A DNA stretch of 64,000 nt, from positions 85,263,309 through 85,327,308 of the forward strand of contig JAZBQD010000015.1 of NCBI GenBank assembly GCA_036583965.1. Reading direction: 5' to 3'. This DNA is from Prunella strophiata. Lineage: Eukaryota; Chordata; Aves; Passeriformes; Prunellidae. Of this stretch, positions 1 through 13,400 are shown piece by piece. The notes under the pieces were generated by a model, which was not told the origin of the DNA, searched no databases, and worked only from the letters and a program-made list of their open reading frames with translations. How positions within the stretch are numbered: position 1 is the first letter of the stretch; each line of letters starts with the position of its first letter. A program made the position numbers and the translations under genes.

Positions 1-950
1 ACTCTTCATATAAGGTTGGTAATTTTTTCCATGATTCAAAATCAAAGGCACAGGGGTCTTGGGCTCTGTGCCAAGGCCTCTGAGCTCCCTGCCTGGGGCT
101 CAAGCCATCCAGGACAGCCAGAAGGATGTCCTGGGTTCCGACACCTTCCTTCACCATGATGGATCTTGAAGGGTTTCCAAGCAGAGTACCGTGGTGTTAA
201 GGGGATCAGAGGGAAACCTCAGTGGTCCTAGAGGGACTGGATGACAGAGAGTCTGTCACTGCCACCACAATGCACCAATATTCTCTGGTCACAGAGCAGA
301 ATATGATAGCTGTGCTTTGCCTGGACAAAGCAAAGGAAGACAACAAAGAATATCACCAGTCCTTAGATCCCAGTGGCTGGTCTTGTCATGTGGATGGTCA
401 GGAGCTGGGGCTGCGAGACAATAAGAAAGAGAGGAGAGCAAGGTGGCCCTAACCACTCCCTTTTATACTTGGTGCCCACCTCTAACGTAAACAAGAATTT
501 TTATATGCTAGTTTTGCACAGCCCTCCTCCAGGAGATGAGTCAGGGGGTGGAGTGAGCACGAGCCTCAGGGCAGAGTGGTAATTTGGCTCAGCTGAGTGC
601 TGCCCCACCTCTGGGGGGCCCCTCTCCTCTGATCACACTGTTCCTGTAGCAATACTCAGAATGTTTGAGGCAAAACATGCTTAGGTCAGGGCCCCAGCCA
701 CACCTGCTCCCTAGAGAGGCAGGGAGCAGCTCCCACTGGGAAGCCATAACCACAGGGATGGCATGGGGCACATGTCGCTGTCCCCAGTGCTGCCACTGCT
801 CATCTTGGGTGGTTGTGTTGCTTGTTCCCCCCAGAGGGGGAAACCTTTCTGCTATCTCAGTTTTAATATCTGGAACAAGCAGGGCTTGGGTGCATGCCAA
901 TGGGAAGTACCAGGCTTAGGCATTTATCTGAATTATAATTATTTTTAAAA
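1..950. other. Intergenic segment, moderately GC-rich, unclassified
   Basis: This stretch is visibly richer in G+C than the AT-rich DNA that follows it. It contains several short open frames, none with a recognisable domain. It carries TATA-like and AP-1-like motifs on the minus strand (separate entry). The mix of a TATA box, an AP-1 site and compact GC-rich sequence could be an old retroviral LTR or the promoter of a non-coding transcript, but I recognise no family. Confidence 0.3.
459..543 (-). promoter_or_regulatory. Candidate TATA-box promoter, minus strand
   Basis: On the minus strand a good TATA box (GTATAAAAGG, + strand 459-468) is preceded about 70 bp upstream by an AP-1 site (TGAGTCA at 537-543). 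A second weaker TATA-like stretch lies near 501-510. Transcription would start near 430 and run leftwards out of the window. No coding sequence is visible downstream. This is motif evidence only; such motifs also occur by chance. Confidence 0.22.
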
Positions 951-1871
951 TCGGTGGTGTGACCTGAAGATCACTTACAAAAAGTGTAATAGTTCAGTAA
1001 AGTACTGTGAGATTAAAAATAATTTTAAAAAGAACTCTCAGAAACCAAATGGTTTCTATAACTGAATAAGCTTAGGAAAAAATATTGTCCCTCATACATT
1101 CCCTTATTTTTTTAACAATGTGCCCAATAATAAGAATTTGGGGGTTTTGTTTTGTTTTCTTTTTTTTATTTATTTTTAATTTAATAAGATAAGCTTGAAA
1201 ATATATTATGTAAAAACATATATCATTTTTTTCATGAATTATTTTTGTGCTTGCCTAGCTAATTTTTGATCATTTACTAAAAAACAACATTGTTGAAGAC
1301 ACTCCTTAAATTGTAAGTTGAAAGAAGGAAATGAGTTACAATTTTCCCCAGTGTTTAGGAACTCTATATCTGGCCAGGAATGTGAGTAACCAAGTTCGAA
1401 CTGGCAGCAAGACTAGACATTCCTGTCCACAGGAGAAAGTTACACAGAACCTTTTATGAACACAGAGGAAGAGTGTCTGATTTTGAAAGGTGCTGAGAGA
1501 TATGATTTCTTTTTTGAGTTTGTGAAAAGCAAAAGGCAAGTACAAAATCTTAGTTTGCTTTTGATCCAATACCTTTACTGAACAGTGGTTTTATCTATAT
1601 ACAGAGATAGAGATGAAGATTGAGTTTGACAAATTCCAACATCCAAAAGATGCAAAGCATAATAGAAAATGGTTTCAGGTAAAATGTGATTTCAGGCTTC
1701 TTGGTCTGTGACTTGGTAATTTTCAATGCCTGCTTTTTCTGTCTAGTGGTTTTTCACTTGGCAAATGCATCCAAAAGTCTCAATGAAAACTTCTTTTGTT
1801 ACAGTATATACAAACAAGTTCAGGTTAAACTCAATTACTACCATTCATTTAATGATGTAAATAACGGAATA
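951..1871. other. AT-rich intergenic DNA
   Basis: This is AT-rich sequence with T-rich runs around 1145-1190. I see no recognised gene or repeat family in it. Confidence 0.5.
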
Positions 1872-2366
1872 ATTGAGGTTGGAAGGGATCTCTGGACATC
1901 ATCTGGTCCAATCCCCCAAATCAGTCAGGTTTGTCTACAGGAGGCTGCCCAGGACCATGATTAGGTTTTTGAGTATCTCCAGGGGTGGAGGCTCCACAAC
2001 CGCACTGGAAAACCTGTCACAGAGGCTTGGTCCCCCTCACAGTGAAAACTGTTTCCTGCTGTTCAGAGGGAACTTGCCAAGTTTCACTTTGTGCCCATTG
2101 GCCCTGCTGCTGTCATTGGGTACCACTGGAAAGGGACCTGGCTCTCTTCTTTGCACCCTCCCTTCAGGTACTTAAATACATCAGTGAGATCCCACCTTGG
2201 GTGTTCTCTACTCCTGTTTGAATGGTCCCATCTCTCCCATCATCTCCTCATATGTGAGATGTTCCACACCCTCCATCATCTTGGCTTTTTCTGGAACTCT
2301 CTCTAGTATGTTCACATCTCTCTTGTATTGAGGAGAATAGGACTGGACACTGGAGGTGCTAGACAT
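1872..2366 (-). mobile_element. CR1 LINE 3' fragment (antisense)
   Basis: The + strand starts with the reverse complement of a CR1 3' end (GGTTGGAAGGGATCTCTGG, then a 'catctggtccaatccccc' segment). It runs through the typical CR1 order: a 'ggtggaggctccacaac'-like block, a 'cctgctgttcagagggaac'-like block, and finally 'ggactggacac' near 2341. The element is therefore on the minus strand with its 3' end at the left. It is 5'-truncated and diverged, with no intact reading frame. CR1 is the dominant non-LTR retrotransposon of bird genomes and is usually truncated in this way. Confidence 0.85.
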
Positions 2367-3478
2367 GATAACTTGCAATGACTTATGAGATAAAATGTAA
2401 AAATATTTGATAATACATTTTTAAAAAGAAATTTTAATATGGTTTCACTGTAAACTGGATTTATGTGAACGATCAGCTCTTCCTCTAGATGGCTATAGGA
2501 ACCCAGCAATTCCTGCATGTTATTTCTCCTGATATTCCTTTCCTTACACTTTAGCAAAACTGATTTATAAGAGCTCTGGCATTTCCTGATCTCTTAAAAT
2601 AACCCCTGAAATGTCAAAAAAAAATGTCTAATTCTTATTGCTCTAAATAATCTTGTGTCATGGACAATTTGCCTCATCACTGATAATCCCTGTTTTCTGC
2701 AAAATCAGTCTTTCTTTATGGACTTTAGGATTCCTTTCTGCTGTTTCATTAAGTTGCAAGTGACTTTCTCTTTGCTTGCCAGGTTTCTTAACTGAAGATC
2801 TATTTTGCCTCTTATTTGATTGTCACTTACTTTAATGTCCTTCTGAAGTGTAAGAGGGGTGGCCTTGTGTTCTTCTTAAAAGTTTGAAAGGAGGAAGAAA
2901 GGAGTTGTCTCTTGTTGGAAGCACCAATTCATTGAACCATTTCCAGTTTTAATTTTGAATTAAGATGCTAGGGATCTTGGAGACATGTTTTAAATTATGT
3001 ACATGTTTAAGTGCTTTGTTGTCTTTGAGCATGAATAAATACAGATCAACAAAGTGATGAAAACAGGCAACTTTAATGATAGAGTGGTTCTCTGAAATAA
3101 TTTTCTTTATGAGTGGAACAAAACTTACTCTAACAAATTATTTCAGGCACAGTGTCTAAAAATTCTGAAATGGCAGCAACTTAATCAACTTCCCCGTTAC
3201 TTTCATATGTCAGAAAGACACAGGGTTCATTACAACTTCAGGCAGTGACTTTCTGTCTCCTAGTTTTTGTTCCAGGCTGGTAACATTTTTGACCCTGCAA
3301 TTATTTGGTAACAGGTTACTCTTTTGGGCTAGAGGTAAAAAAAAAAGCCAACAGTTTACAGCTGTCTGTAGCACTTACTCAATTTGTACAATCTCTTAAG
3401 ATATTTTTTTCTTTTGCCATGTATGTCCTAACAAGAGAGACATACATGTATATCTGTATTTTCTGTATGTACATATGT

Positions 3479-3544
<66 letters not shown>

Positions 3545-5344
3545 GTGCTTTTGTAAAACATAGGAACATATGCTTACCCAAGTAGGCCACCAAAGCTAGC
3601 AGTGCATAGTTATCTGTGCTGTGTCTCAGGTGTGTGTGTGTCACAGTAATAATTTTCAAGGTACAGTTTTGCCTTGCAGATTATCAATCTGTCTGGGTAC
3701 TCTCCCTTGGGACATGAAAACATTTCCATTTCATTTCCATTAATTTTAAATGGGGTGTTTGGTAGAAGGCTATTTAAATCAGGCTGTTAAACTGGGCACT
3801 TTGCATTGGTGTGGGAACTGCTAAGATGAAAGTTGAAGGAGCCAATCTCAGGTGAGCAGAAGGGAGTCCAGTGCAGTGGCTCTGGTGGAAAGTGTGTGAA
3901 TTAAATTTTAGTTTATTTCTCACTTGCCTAGAGAGTGGAGAGTTAAACAGAAAATCAATACTGAGGTAGCAGTACAAATCACTTCTTGGAGTAGACAAGG
4001 CTTTGTTGCAGCAGTTTTGTTTCACAGATCATTTGCAGTCCCTGACTGTGGTTCCAAGTGAAATCAGTTTTTGAATAGTCCCACCAGCTTCTACTGGACT
4101 GATCAAAACTGACCTGAATATTCCCAGGTGCAAATCTCAGCAAGTCTGCTCGCATGCTGTTAGTCCATCAGTTATCCTGTGTGTTGTCATACCTTTGCCA
4201 GTGTCTAGAAAACCAAGACTTATCACCATATCTAGCTTCCACTGCAGGGGAAGGACAAGAGTCTGTCCCACACAGGTGACTGTGCAGGCAGGTCCACCCT
4301 TAATTAGAGGATGATTACAGAACAGCAGGATGAGTTATTTGCATCCTTTTTTTCTCCTCTAGTTTTCTTCTTCTAGCTGGAAGTTAGAAGAATAAACACA
4401 TTTGCCCATCTCTTCACATGCAAAATATGTGATACTTTTGTTCTTTTCAGTCACATAAGGTGTCTAATTTTCTGTCACACCATAAACATTAGCTTAATAA
4501 ATTAACATGACTAGCTTGCCATGTAACATGGAAATAGATGCCCATAAGTATGAAAGATCAGTCGAAAATTATATAGCCTAAATACACTTCAGGAAGTCTT
4601 TTTTGTAAGATTCTGTCACTGGGATAAATTATGTAAAAGCCACACTGTCTTCTATATAGAATTTTGAGGATAATATTCAGAATGGAGATATAAACAGGCC
4701 TATAATTAGTAAATTATATTAAAAAGGGAAAACAGAAGTTTCATTATTCCTTTGTACTCAAGTCAAAGGTAATATTGCAGTTACTGAACCCTAAAGGGAC
4801 TGGTCAGGTATGCTTCAGTAATTCCACGCATGGCAATGATTCTTCTTGTAACACTTGCTATTCATAGCTGCACTTCTATGTATATTTTCTGTTTTCCTTG
4901 GTTGTCCTTTCTCTGGTATAATGGTTTTTCATGGGAGTTTTGGCAACTGTTGTGTCTTGATCATGCGCTCCAAACAAGTGTATGGCAAGTCTCAAAATGG
5001 TGAGAAATACATGCTTCCAAAATGCAAATGTATCTGACTCTCTCAGCTCCTCTGCTCAGACCTTGCCCCTTCAGTCATATTTCACCTCAGCATGGTCGAG
5101 GATTTAACTGGTATATATGATTTCTGTGTTTTTTCGTTACTGTCTCTTGTAAGAAGAAAACATAAAAACCCCTATCAGAAGAACATTGCCTGTATTCCAT
5201 GAATAACTGAAACGACAAAGGAACTTTTAAGATTCCTAGAGTGCTTTTAATCCAGCCTTATTTCAAAAAGAAAATATTTTGTTTACTTTTCTGACACGTT
5301 TTGCTAATATATGTGTATATAGTGCCCATGTACATGTAGACAAA
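2367..5344. other. AT-rich intergenic DNA
   Basis: No gene or recognised dispersed repeat is visible, apart from the TA microsatellite at 3482-3535. All open frames are short and without recognisable domains. Confidence 0.5.
3482..3535. repeat. (TA)27 microsatellite
   Basis: This is an uninterrupted run of alternating T and A, 54 nt long. The flanks are themselves near-palindromic: CATATGTGT lies before it and ACACATATG after it. The whole block from about 3470 to 3548 could therefore extrude as a cruciform. Overlapping short open frames of poly(Ile-Tyr) are artefacts of the repeat. Confidence 0.97.
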
Positions 5345-5470
5345 CAAGAAGTTCCTGCGTTCCCGGGGGCGGGCGCTGTCGCTGTCCCTGGTGCTGAACC
5401 CGGGAGCGGGCCCAGGGGCTGCGGGCCCCCCAAAGGGTGCGAGGGTACACGCGGCTCCTGCAATCCTCCC
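5345..5470. other. Short CpG-dense patch
   Basis: About 11 CpG dinucleotides fall within roughly 120 bp (for example around CCCGGGGGCGGGCGCTGTCG), in surroundings that are AT-rich and CpG-poor. It is too short for a standard CpG-island definition. It may be an orphan regulatory element or part of a relatively young insertion. An AATAAA hexamer follows at about 5634, but no transcript structure can be shown from sequence alone. Confidence 0.45.
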
Positions 5471-8400
5471 TTCGTGGGATGTGATGCTGGTGTCCTCACG
5501 GCTGGACAGCAGTCTGATGTACTGCACATGCCAGGGCTGCTGGGAGAAGTCCTCGCCCTTGCTTCTGTATTGTTTACTGGACAATTTGTCTCTTGGAGTG
5601 GATGTGGCAATTCCTTTTGTAGCATGTGAAATGAATAAAGAGACCCCTCTTTATTATCCAGAGAAGGAACAGGAGATATGCTGGAACATGCAAGCCACAT
5701 CTTTAGAGCTTTGTGTCCTCTGATAACCTGATGATATAAACAAAACCTGAACCAAAATAGCCTGTTGCCTTAGCAGATAAAACCTAGTTTCCCTGAATTT
5801 GCTTTTTGTTTCTCACTCAGACTCTGCTTAGTCAGACTGTGAGTCACAGCTATTCATGCTAAGATACTAATCTTTCCTCTGCAATTAAGCAATTTTGCAC
5901 ACCAAAGCATTTTCTGTGAGACATGCTAGTCATACCCTTTATGTAGTAGTATTTCTTAATAGTAGTTTGTTCAAACTCTGTGCTTGAATAAGCAGAACAT
6001 TTCAGTACCTAGGGTACTGATTTGGAGAGAACAATTTCAGAGCAATTCAGCCATTTCCAGCCATTCAGTCTGGAAAGCATTTTTAAACTTGACCCCTTAT
6101 ACTAGTGTCTAACTTGACATCTGAGTTATTTATTTTTTAAAAAAACCCAAATACCAAAACTACAAGCAAACAAGCATATTTTTACTCTTCCACAGGAAAA
6201 GACCTCTAAAACTTGATTCTTTGTGTCATTTTATTTGATCTTTTAATTCTACCTATAGGAATCATATGACAGGAGAAACAAATTGCAATACTCAATATAA
6301 TTTTTCTGCCTTGTATAGAATGACTCCTTACTCCTTAGACTTTTGTCTTTCCTGCATTATCTTGTGTCATCTCCTCTTCTTGTTATTTATCATAGGTTTT
6401 ATTCAATTATCAAATTGCACAATAACTGTCTTGACAGCAAAAACAATGGCGAGAAGATAATAATGGAGAACATGAGTAGGTGATGTAATTTTACGACATT
6501 CTCTAAGTCTGACGACTTCCACAGAGAAAATTCCAAAATAGAAAGGATATACAATATTATCAGTAACTCTGTGTGAAAATGCTGCAGATGTAAAATATGC
6601 ATTGACAGAGATTCCTCTCCTCTCCATATTAATGACATCTCCAAACTCTTTGGACTTTCTCTTTGCAGTTAGGGCAGTGTGGTTTGATTGATATCATATC
6701 CTATTTAAGGTGTAAAAAAAGTCAAGGGTTAAGCTTGTGAACAATGTGAAAGTGGTGAGATGACTCAAGGGCACCAGCTCATTCTGTGTTTAAACATTCC
6801 TCTCCTCAGGTTTCCTTTACACGTAGCAGGGACAGTCAGGAGAGTTGACACAAATTAATGAGAAATGAATTTGAAGCTAAGTACAGAACACTGAATTAAA
6901 GAATCCTCATTCTGATAAAAATACTCTACACAAGTAGAACGTAGTTTAACTAAAAAGTAAGACTTTAGAAGCCTACAATGGACCAACTGTCCCAAGCTTG
7001 CAGGATATGCCTGGAAAATCCTGAAACAATGCTTCTCTTTTATGCATTCATTAGAGGAGTATTTTCCCTGAGAAATCCAGGGAAAGATACAAATAAATGC
7101 TTTACAAAGCCAGAGTCATTGAGATTGAAGAAGCCTGGTGTTGGAGACTTAGACTGGGAGTCATTGATAGGATTGTAGGAGGCAGCTTGAATGGAAACAG
7201 TGAGAACAGGAAAATCAGGCAAAGTTTGGGGGAAAAAAAAGCGTGGGGCAAAGAAACAAGGAACCAATATGAAAACTCAAAAGCTGTCTTAGAAGCTGAG
7301 GAAGCTAGAACTACAGGTAATATGGCAAAGAGAAATGAGAACAAGGGTATGCTACAGTCTGGTGAATGAAACTGGTTCTTTTTGAATGGGTAAAGGAATC
7401 TGTATCTTCACCCAAAGGTCATTTCAGAGGATTGCTATTTTACAGACAAAGGATCATGTGCAGTTCCCTTTAGGGCTGATTCACAAAGAAAATACCAGTT
7501 TTCCTGTGACATTTTTACTGTTAAGGCTGTCTAATGAAGATGTGATTTTATGTCTGCTTTTCTCTCTTTTGTCATGTGTATGCGTGTTAGGAAATCAAGC
7601 AAAAGGTTGGAAAAGGAGAAAAGATATTAGATTATGGTGTATATAATTCTCCATTGAAATTGTTTGCTTTTTCTAGTCTTGATGCTAATGAGTCACTCAG
7701 AACTCATGAAAAAAAAGGGTATCTATTTCATTTACTACATGAATATCCAGGAGAGTTCTGCCTGACCACGTAAACTGATCTGTAATGGTAAATATGCAAA
7801 AATCATGTTGTAGGAATTTCAGCTAAGCAGCCAAATGGAATGTTTTTAACCTCTGCTTCATAAACAATCTGTAAGATCTCTTGTCTCATTAACCCTCTAT
7901 TTACAGATCTTATAAAAATAATTATTTATGAAATCCCTAGCTATTTAAAACACTGATACTTTAGAAAGGTTGATAAGCTAATTCTTAGAAGGATTAAAAT
8001 AATGTCCAACAAATAAGGATCATACATCAAGTGACAGCAGACAAAATGTATATTGATGAAAAAATAACATGATAATCTGTTATATATTCTCTATAAAACA
8101 GTGTTGTCATGGAAAGAAATACCACCAGGCTATTATAATGAAATTAAAGACTACCAGAATTTGTAAACTCAAAGGAACTAAGTTAATGTTCCATAGGTAG
8201 CCTTAATTCTGGTATTTCTTGATGCTGACTTGCTCAACTTTGCACCTGAAGAGGTTCTTTTAGCTTTTTATTTTTTTTTTTTTGTTTGTGTGTGTGACAT
8301 ATATATTTTCATAAAACCTGTCTTTCTGCATGTTTGCACCATGCAAATACTCTGGAAGGCACTTAAAATGCTTCCTAGCAATCAAAAGTTTCCAATCCTT

Positions 8401-10389
8401 GCAGATTAAGTAGACTGGCAGTAGACTGGTTAACCAATAGACTGGTTAACAAGATTTCTGTATGCAATTCAGAAAGCTAGCTCAGTGGAAAAAAGCTTTG
8501 TCTGGTTCACAAACACAGCTGTCCCCTTTCCCTTTTCTTGATTATGAAGTCTGAACTATGGGAACTTTTCCCCCAGAGCTTTATATTTACAGTATCTCAA
8601 ACAACCAAATACATACTGGTCCACAAATACTGCCATGGATTCCCCATTTTACTCCATCTGCAAAAAATGCTTCAAGAGTTAGAGGTCACACAGCTTTTAT
8701 AACAGCAGTCTTTCTAGTGACATGAAAACAAAACCACCCAGAGCCATTAAGCCCCAGTCAATTCAATGTATTTTGTATCCAGAGTTCTAAAAATTAACAA
8801 GATTCAAGGACTGAAAGTGTCTGCTGACAGATTATTGGTAGACAGGAGTAGGCAATGAGTAAAAGTAAAACTAGAAAATTTCAGTCCATGGAATTGAATT
8901 CTGAATAGCAGCACACAACCTAACAATTTCTTTTTGTCAGATGTTGCAAGGTTATCCTAAGTTATCTTATCCTCTTATAAAAAGGCTAAACAGGTGGTGA
9001 CCCTCTGTTGTCATAACATTTCTACCTTTTCTACCCTGGAGTAAAAGAAATAGTAATTTAACTTCTAATAGCAATTAATAACATCTTGTGAAGTTCTATG
9101 ATGGAATTACTTTTTATAAAATCATCTACAGGAAAGTTTTGAGACCTCACTGAATGTGCACTGTCATGGTGCTGAGTGCTAGAGAAACATAAAGAGGCAG
9201 ACAGCCCTGCCCTGAAGATTTTATTGCCTAAACCAGCTTTTCTAAATTTTCTGTTTTTTAAAACTGGGTTCCTTCATCAGTGTTGCCTCTGGAATGGATG
9301 CCTGAGAAGGGCTAAAAGAGGAAAGAGGCAAACAAAATATACTCAAAATACAATGGGTTTTCTAGTCTCACAGCTGGAAAACCTGGGCTCTTGTATAGTT
9401 GCTGAACAAGGAAGGAGACTGCTGCTTCTGCTCTACCATGTATCTCATCTGTTGTGAAGTTGTGTCGTTTCTCCCCCTACAGATGTTATAGGGGCTACTG
9501 GGTGTCATAATAAACATGCCCACAGTTATATACTGATGGCCTTGTGCTCCAGAGAGGATGATGGCATGGGGAAAAGGAGGAGAAACTCTGCCCATTATGA
9601 AAAAGTAGGTTTGCTTTTTCTACCTTTTGAATATGTCTGTTGCTAAGGGCAATCACTGTGAGTTTCAGAGAGCACCATTCATTGTTCAGCAAATAGATAA
9701 AATAAATCTGAAGGTTTACAGTACACCTTGGGATTCACACCCAGATGGGTAGCTAGCTGGACAGAAAGTGCAAAACCATGTTTTGAAAGTGCCATCTAGT
9801 GGCTCCCTACGAGGGTTTTGGTTTTTTTTTTTTTTTAATGTCAGAAAGTGAAGCTCATCTCCCTGAGATTTGGGATCAGGCCAAGGCTGGCTTCAGAGTC
9901 AGGGCAGTGAGTGGTGGAAACTTGGTAGCTATTTGCAGCCTCAATGAGAAGTGCAAATGCCATAACATGGCTGAGCTAGAGGATGTGACAGGGAAACATG
10001 CAAATGTACCAGGAATGGGCATGTGAATCTCACTGCTGCACCTGGATGGGAAAATGGATGCATATATACAAATAAAAGGCACATAGAAAAAAAGGAGGTT
10101 TATTTTACTGTTGGCAGGCCATCAATTTTTTTTCCAGGAAGACCACAGCCCCTAAATCCCCAAGTTAAGGTGATTAGTCATAGAAATGCTTTTCTGCATT
10201 GCTGTTCTTAAATACCTTAAACTATGACTGCAGACTTATAAGGGTCTCCAGAGACAGAGTGAAAATCACTGATGCACATTATTTCCTTAGAAACATAGGG
10301 GCAAAACAACTGAATCAAACTGGATGGAACAGATTTTTAGCAAAAACCAGTGGCAGATTTGTTTGGATGGAGTGCATGGCTTTGTAACT
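5471..10389. other. AT-rich intergenic DNA
   Basis: No gene is recognised. A small direct repeat at 8411-8450 is listed separately. All open frames here are shorter than about 95 codons, have no known motifs and overlap on opposite strands, which is what chance would give. Confidence 0.5.
8411..8450. repeat. Short direct repeat with GTTAAC cores
   Basis: TAGACTGGTTAAC occurs at 8422-8434 and again at 8438-8450, with a partial copy (TAGACTGG) at 8411-8418. The repeated GTTAAC is an HNF1-type half-site, but the simplest explanation is a small local duplication. Confidence 0.7.
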
Positions 10390-10436
10390 AGAAAACTGCA
10401 GAAAGGAAACTATCTTTGTTTTCAACCAGATTTTGC
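10390..10436 (-). repeat. Copy 1 of a 47/48-nt dispersed element
   Basis: The reverse complement of this stretch matches 15975-16022 at every base except for a single-T indel. The match stops sharply at both ends. The sequence is not low-complexity. I do not recognise the family; it could be a fragment of an ancient interspersed repeat or a shared functional element. This copy is in AT-rich DNA, whereas its partner is in a CpG island. Confidence 0.8.
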
Positions 10437-13400
10437 TGCTGCAAAGCCAAAAAGCTTCACAGCTATGTGTAACAACTTCAAAATGAATTAATTGGTTCCC
10501 AAGAGCCACTGAATTCTATATGGGCTCTCGGTAGCTTTATTACTGTATAGTTTGGAGTTCTTAGTTTGGTATTAGTTCCTTGTAGAAATCATCTGTTTGA
10601 CCACTGATCCTTTTCTGCAGCTGACAAAGGTGTTGTAAGCCAATATAAACCAATGTATGATTTAATCTTTTACAGTTTTAGAAGTCTAGAAATCATTCTT
10701 GAAAATTATAATTTTAATTCACTTGTCACTAATTTAAAACTCAAATTTTCTTCTGGGTTTTGCTCCTGTGGCTGGAATAAACAGACTATTTATTCCTAGT
10801 TCCATTTACACACATCTGTAAGAATGAGTAACACTGAAGAAAGATAAAATCTCTGCAAGAAGCAGTGAGGTAAGCAGAAAATTTATATTAATGTATAATT
10901 TAAAGGCAAAGTATAACTGTCTTGAAACTGGTCCCAAATTATATTTCATTCAATACCAATAGTGTTTTTCTTCAGTTCTATTTTCATGTGGCACTGGTGG
11001 TTGAATATATGATGAAATATGTGGTTCACAGAAACACCTTTTTAGCTTCAGTTGTGTTCTGAAACTTGCCACTTTGATGTGCCTCATACAAATATTTAGT
11101 TAGACATATGTTGTTTGGGGTTTTTTCAGACTATATGTCCTTTTCTGAATTGGGGTCAGAGTAGTAATGATTACACTATACATAAAAATAGATGTTCACG
11201 TTGTTGGTATATCTGTTTTTAATAATTTAGGAGACACTCAGGCACCATGGTGTTGAGGCCTAGACATACTCCTTAATCTTCTAAGATCCAAATAAGTGAT
11301 ATAACATATGATAAAAATCCAAAAAGAAAGGAAAAGAACCCACAAAGAACCATCCAGACAAGAATCTCAAAGACCCATGGAAATAAGTCTGTTAATTTAG
11401 TTCAAGATTACACTTTCCCAGTCTTTAGAGTTGAAATTAGTTACATCTGGAATGTTAGGAGGGAACATCAATTTCTTGGTTTTGATATATATCTTGATAT
11501 TAAACCAAATTATGTCCCCTGAAATGAGGAATATGTGAGTGATAAGGAGCCATAAAGCTAGGGAGAATGGCTGTGTTTTTCCTAATTCTACTGATGCATA
11601 AAATTATGCTAAAAAACTAATGTTTTCCTGCCTCTCCCACACAAATATTTTGGATATTCATTCTCTAATCAAAAGCATTATCAAATGAAAGAAACTCTTC
11701 CCAGAAAACATTTTCAAAAAGAGAAGGTTTTTTTCTGTAGACCTTGAAAAAAAAAATTCTTTACCTCACCACAGAACATTTGCAAAAGCAAACTGCAGAT
11801 GCTTCCTCAAGTTCTAGTCATACGACCCTTAATTTAAAATGTGTTTCTTTTTAAAACGTGGCCTAGTAAACATGCTTGGGGGGAGCTCAACAGAGTAGTT
11901 TAGGAAAGAGAAACTTGAGACATGTGGTTGAAATATGGTGAGGAGAAAAATAGAATGCATCAGCATCAAGGACACTGAGAGTAATTTCAAATGTTCTTTA
12001 TAATGATTTTCTCTTCTGAATGGGATCCTGGAGAGAGAAGGGACAAAGGCAACAAGGTACATGGCCAGTGAGCTAATCAGCCTTGCACTTTGTCATTTAT
12101 TGTTTGTACTTTGCCTTCAAGTTTGTAAAACAAACCCTTCTGAAGCAAAGCACTCAAGCAAACAACTGCCAAACTCTTTGTCTGCTGTTCTGATCTTCAA
12201 GATGACGAAGGAAATGGTGCTTTGCCTGTATAGATTCTTCTGCTTATAGATGATCTATTAATGAGCTGATAGAGTTTGTTATATTAGTGTATTTGACAAA
12301 GGAAAAAAAGCAATCAGTACAAACTCTTATACTGAGCTGTTGCAGTCTGTTAATTGTTAATTAGCCTGTTAATTGTTGCAGTAATTGTCAGTCTCAGCAG
12401 AGGGAGGACTAGAGGGGTGATTAGGGGCGACATTAGAGTTTAATCTCTTGTTGCCAAAGAACTTGTGTTTAGGCTTCTGCACTGCCTCTGCAGTCTGGAC
12501 CCTATTCTTTACTGCCAGCATACCCTCTCTGACAAATAAGGAGTCTGGTGTACTTCAAAATTGTAAAATTATTGCATCTTCAGTTTTCTGCATGGTTCAT
12601 AGTTTTAGTTTGGTAGAGGAAGAGAAGTTTTAGATCAAGCTGATATTAAAAACTCCAATAAGGCCCAGGCATTGCTCCTTCCTTTGCTACAGCTGTAGTA
12701 TGTTTGTGCCTTCTGTCTGGCAGTAGATGTACACAGCCTCTGCTGGAGTTGGCAAGACTTCTCCTTAGCCATGATGTGGTGTGAGGAAAGGTTGCTTCAG
12801 GAGGGAGACAATCCCTTGGTGGGCTGAGTCATAGTGGAGTAACTCAAAGGTCTTGCCAGGAGATGTAAAGAGCCCCCCAGGCACTGCCTGCCTGCTCTGC
12901 ATCCCCAGAGTGGGAGAGGGACCTCTGGGAAAATTCACACACTGTCCTAACTCACCCATTCCCAAAGAGAAGGTACCTGAGGAGCAGACTCCAATTTCCT
13001 CCATGCTGAGGCTCTTATTTCTTCTAGCCACAGCAAGGAGGATCAAGGAAAACATTCCCCCTTCAGGTTCCCTCTGTAGCCACATTAGCCAGCCACAGCC
13101 TTGCTGTGGGGAGCCTTAACTAATGGATTTTTCCCTCATGATGCCACAGAATGAGGGGCAATCACACAACACTCTGCAGTACACCATACATTGGACTGTC
13201 ACTGAAAAACAGCAGCATTAGTAGTCCTGAACAAAAGTCTGAGCTTCTGTCTCCCTTATTTTTTTTACAAAAAGTTGTTTTCAGTATTTCTATTTCAGAA
13301 ATTGCTCACAGTCTTTTAAAATACCACAGGACTGTACACATCTTTCTTAAACCACTTCCACAAAGCCCAGGTATTAGTCCAAGCTAGGTATGGAGCTGCC

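Noticed and set aside
3305..3659. Ile-Tyr repeat open frames on both strands
   Set aside because: They are translations of the TA microsatellite.
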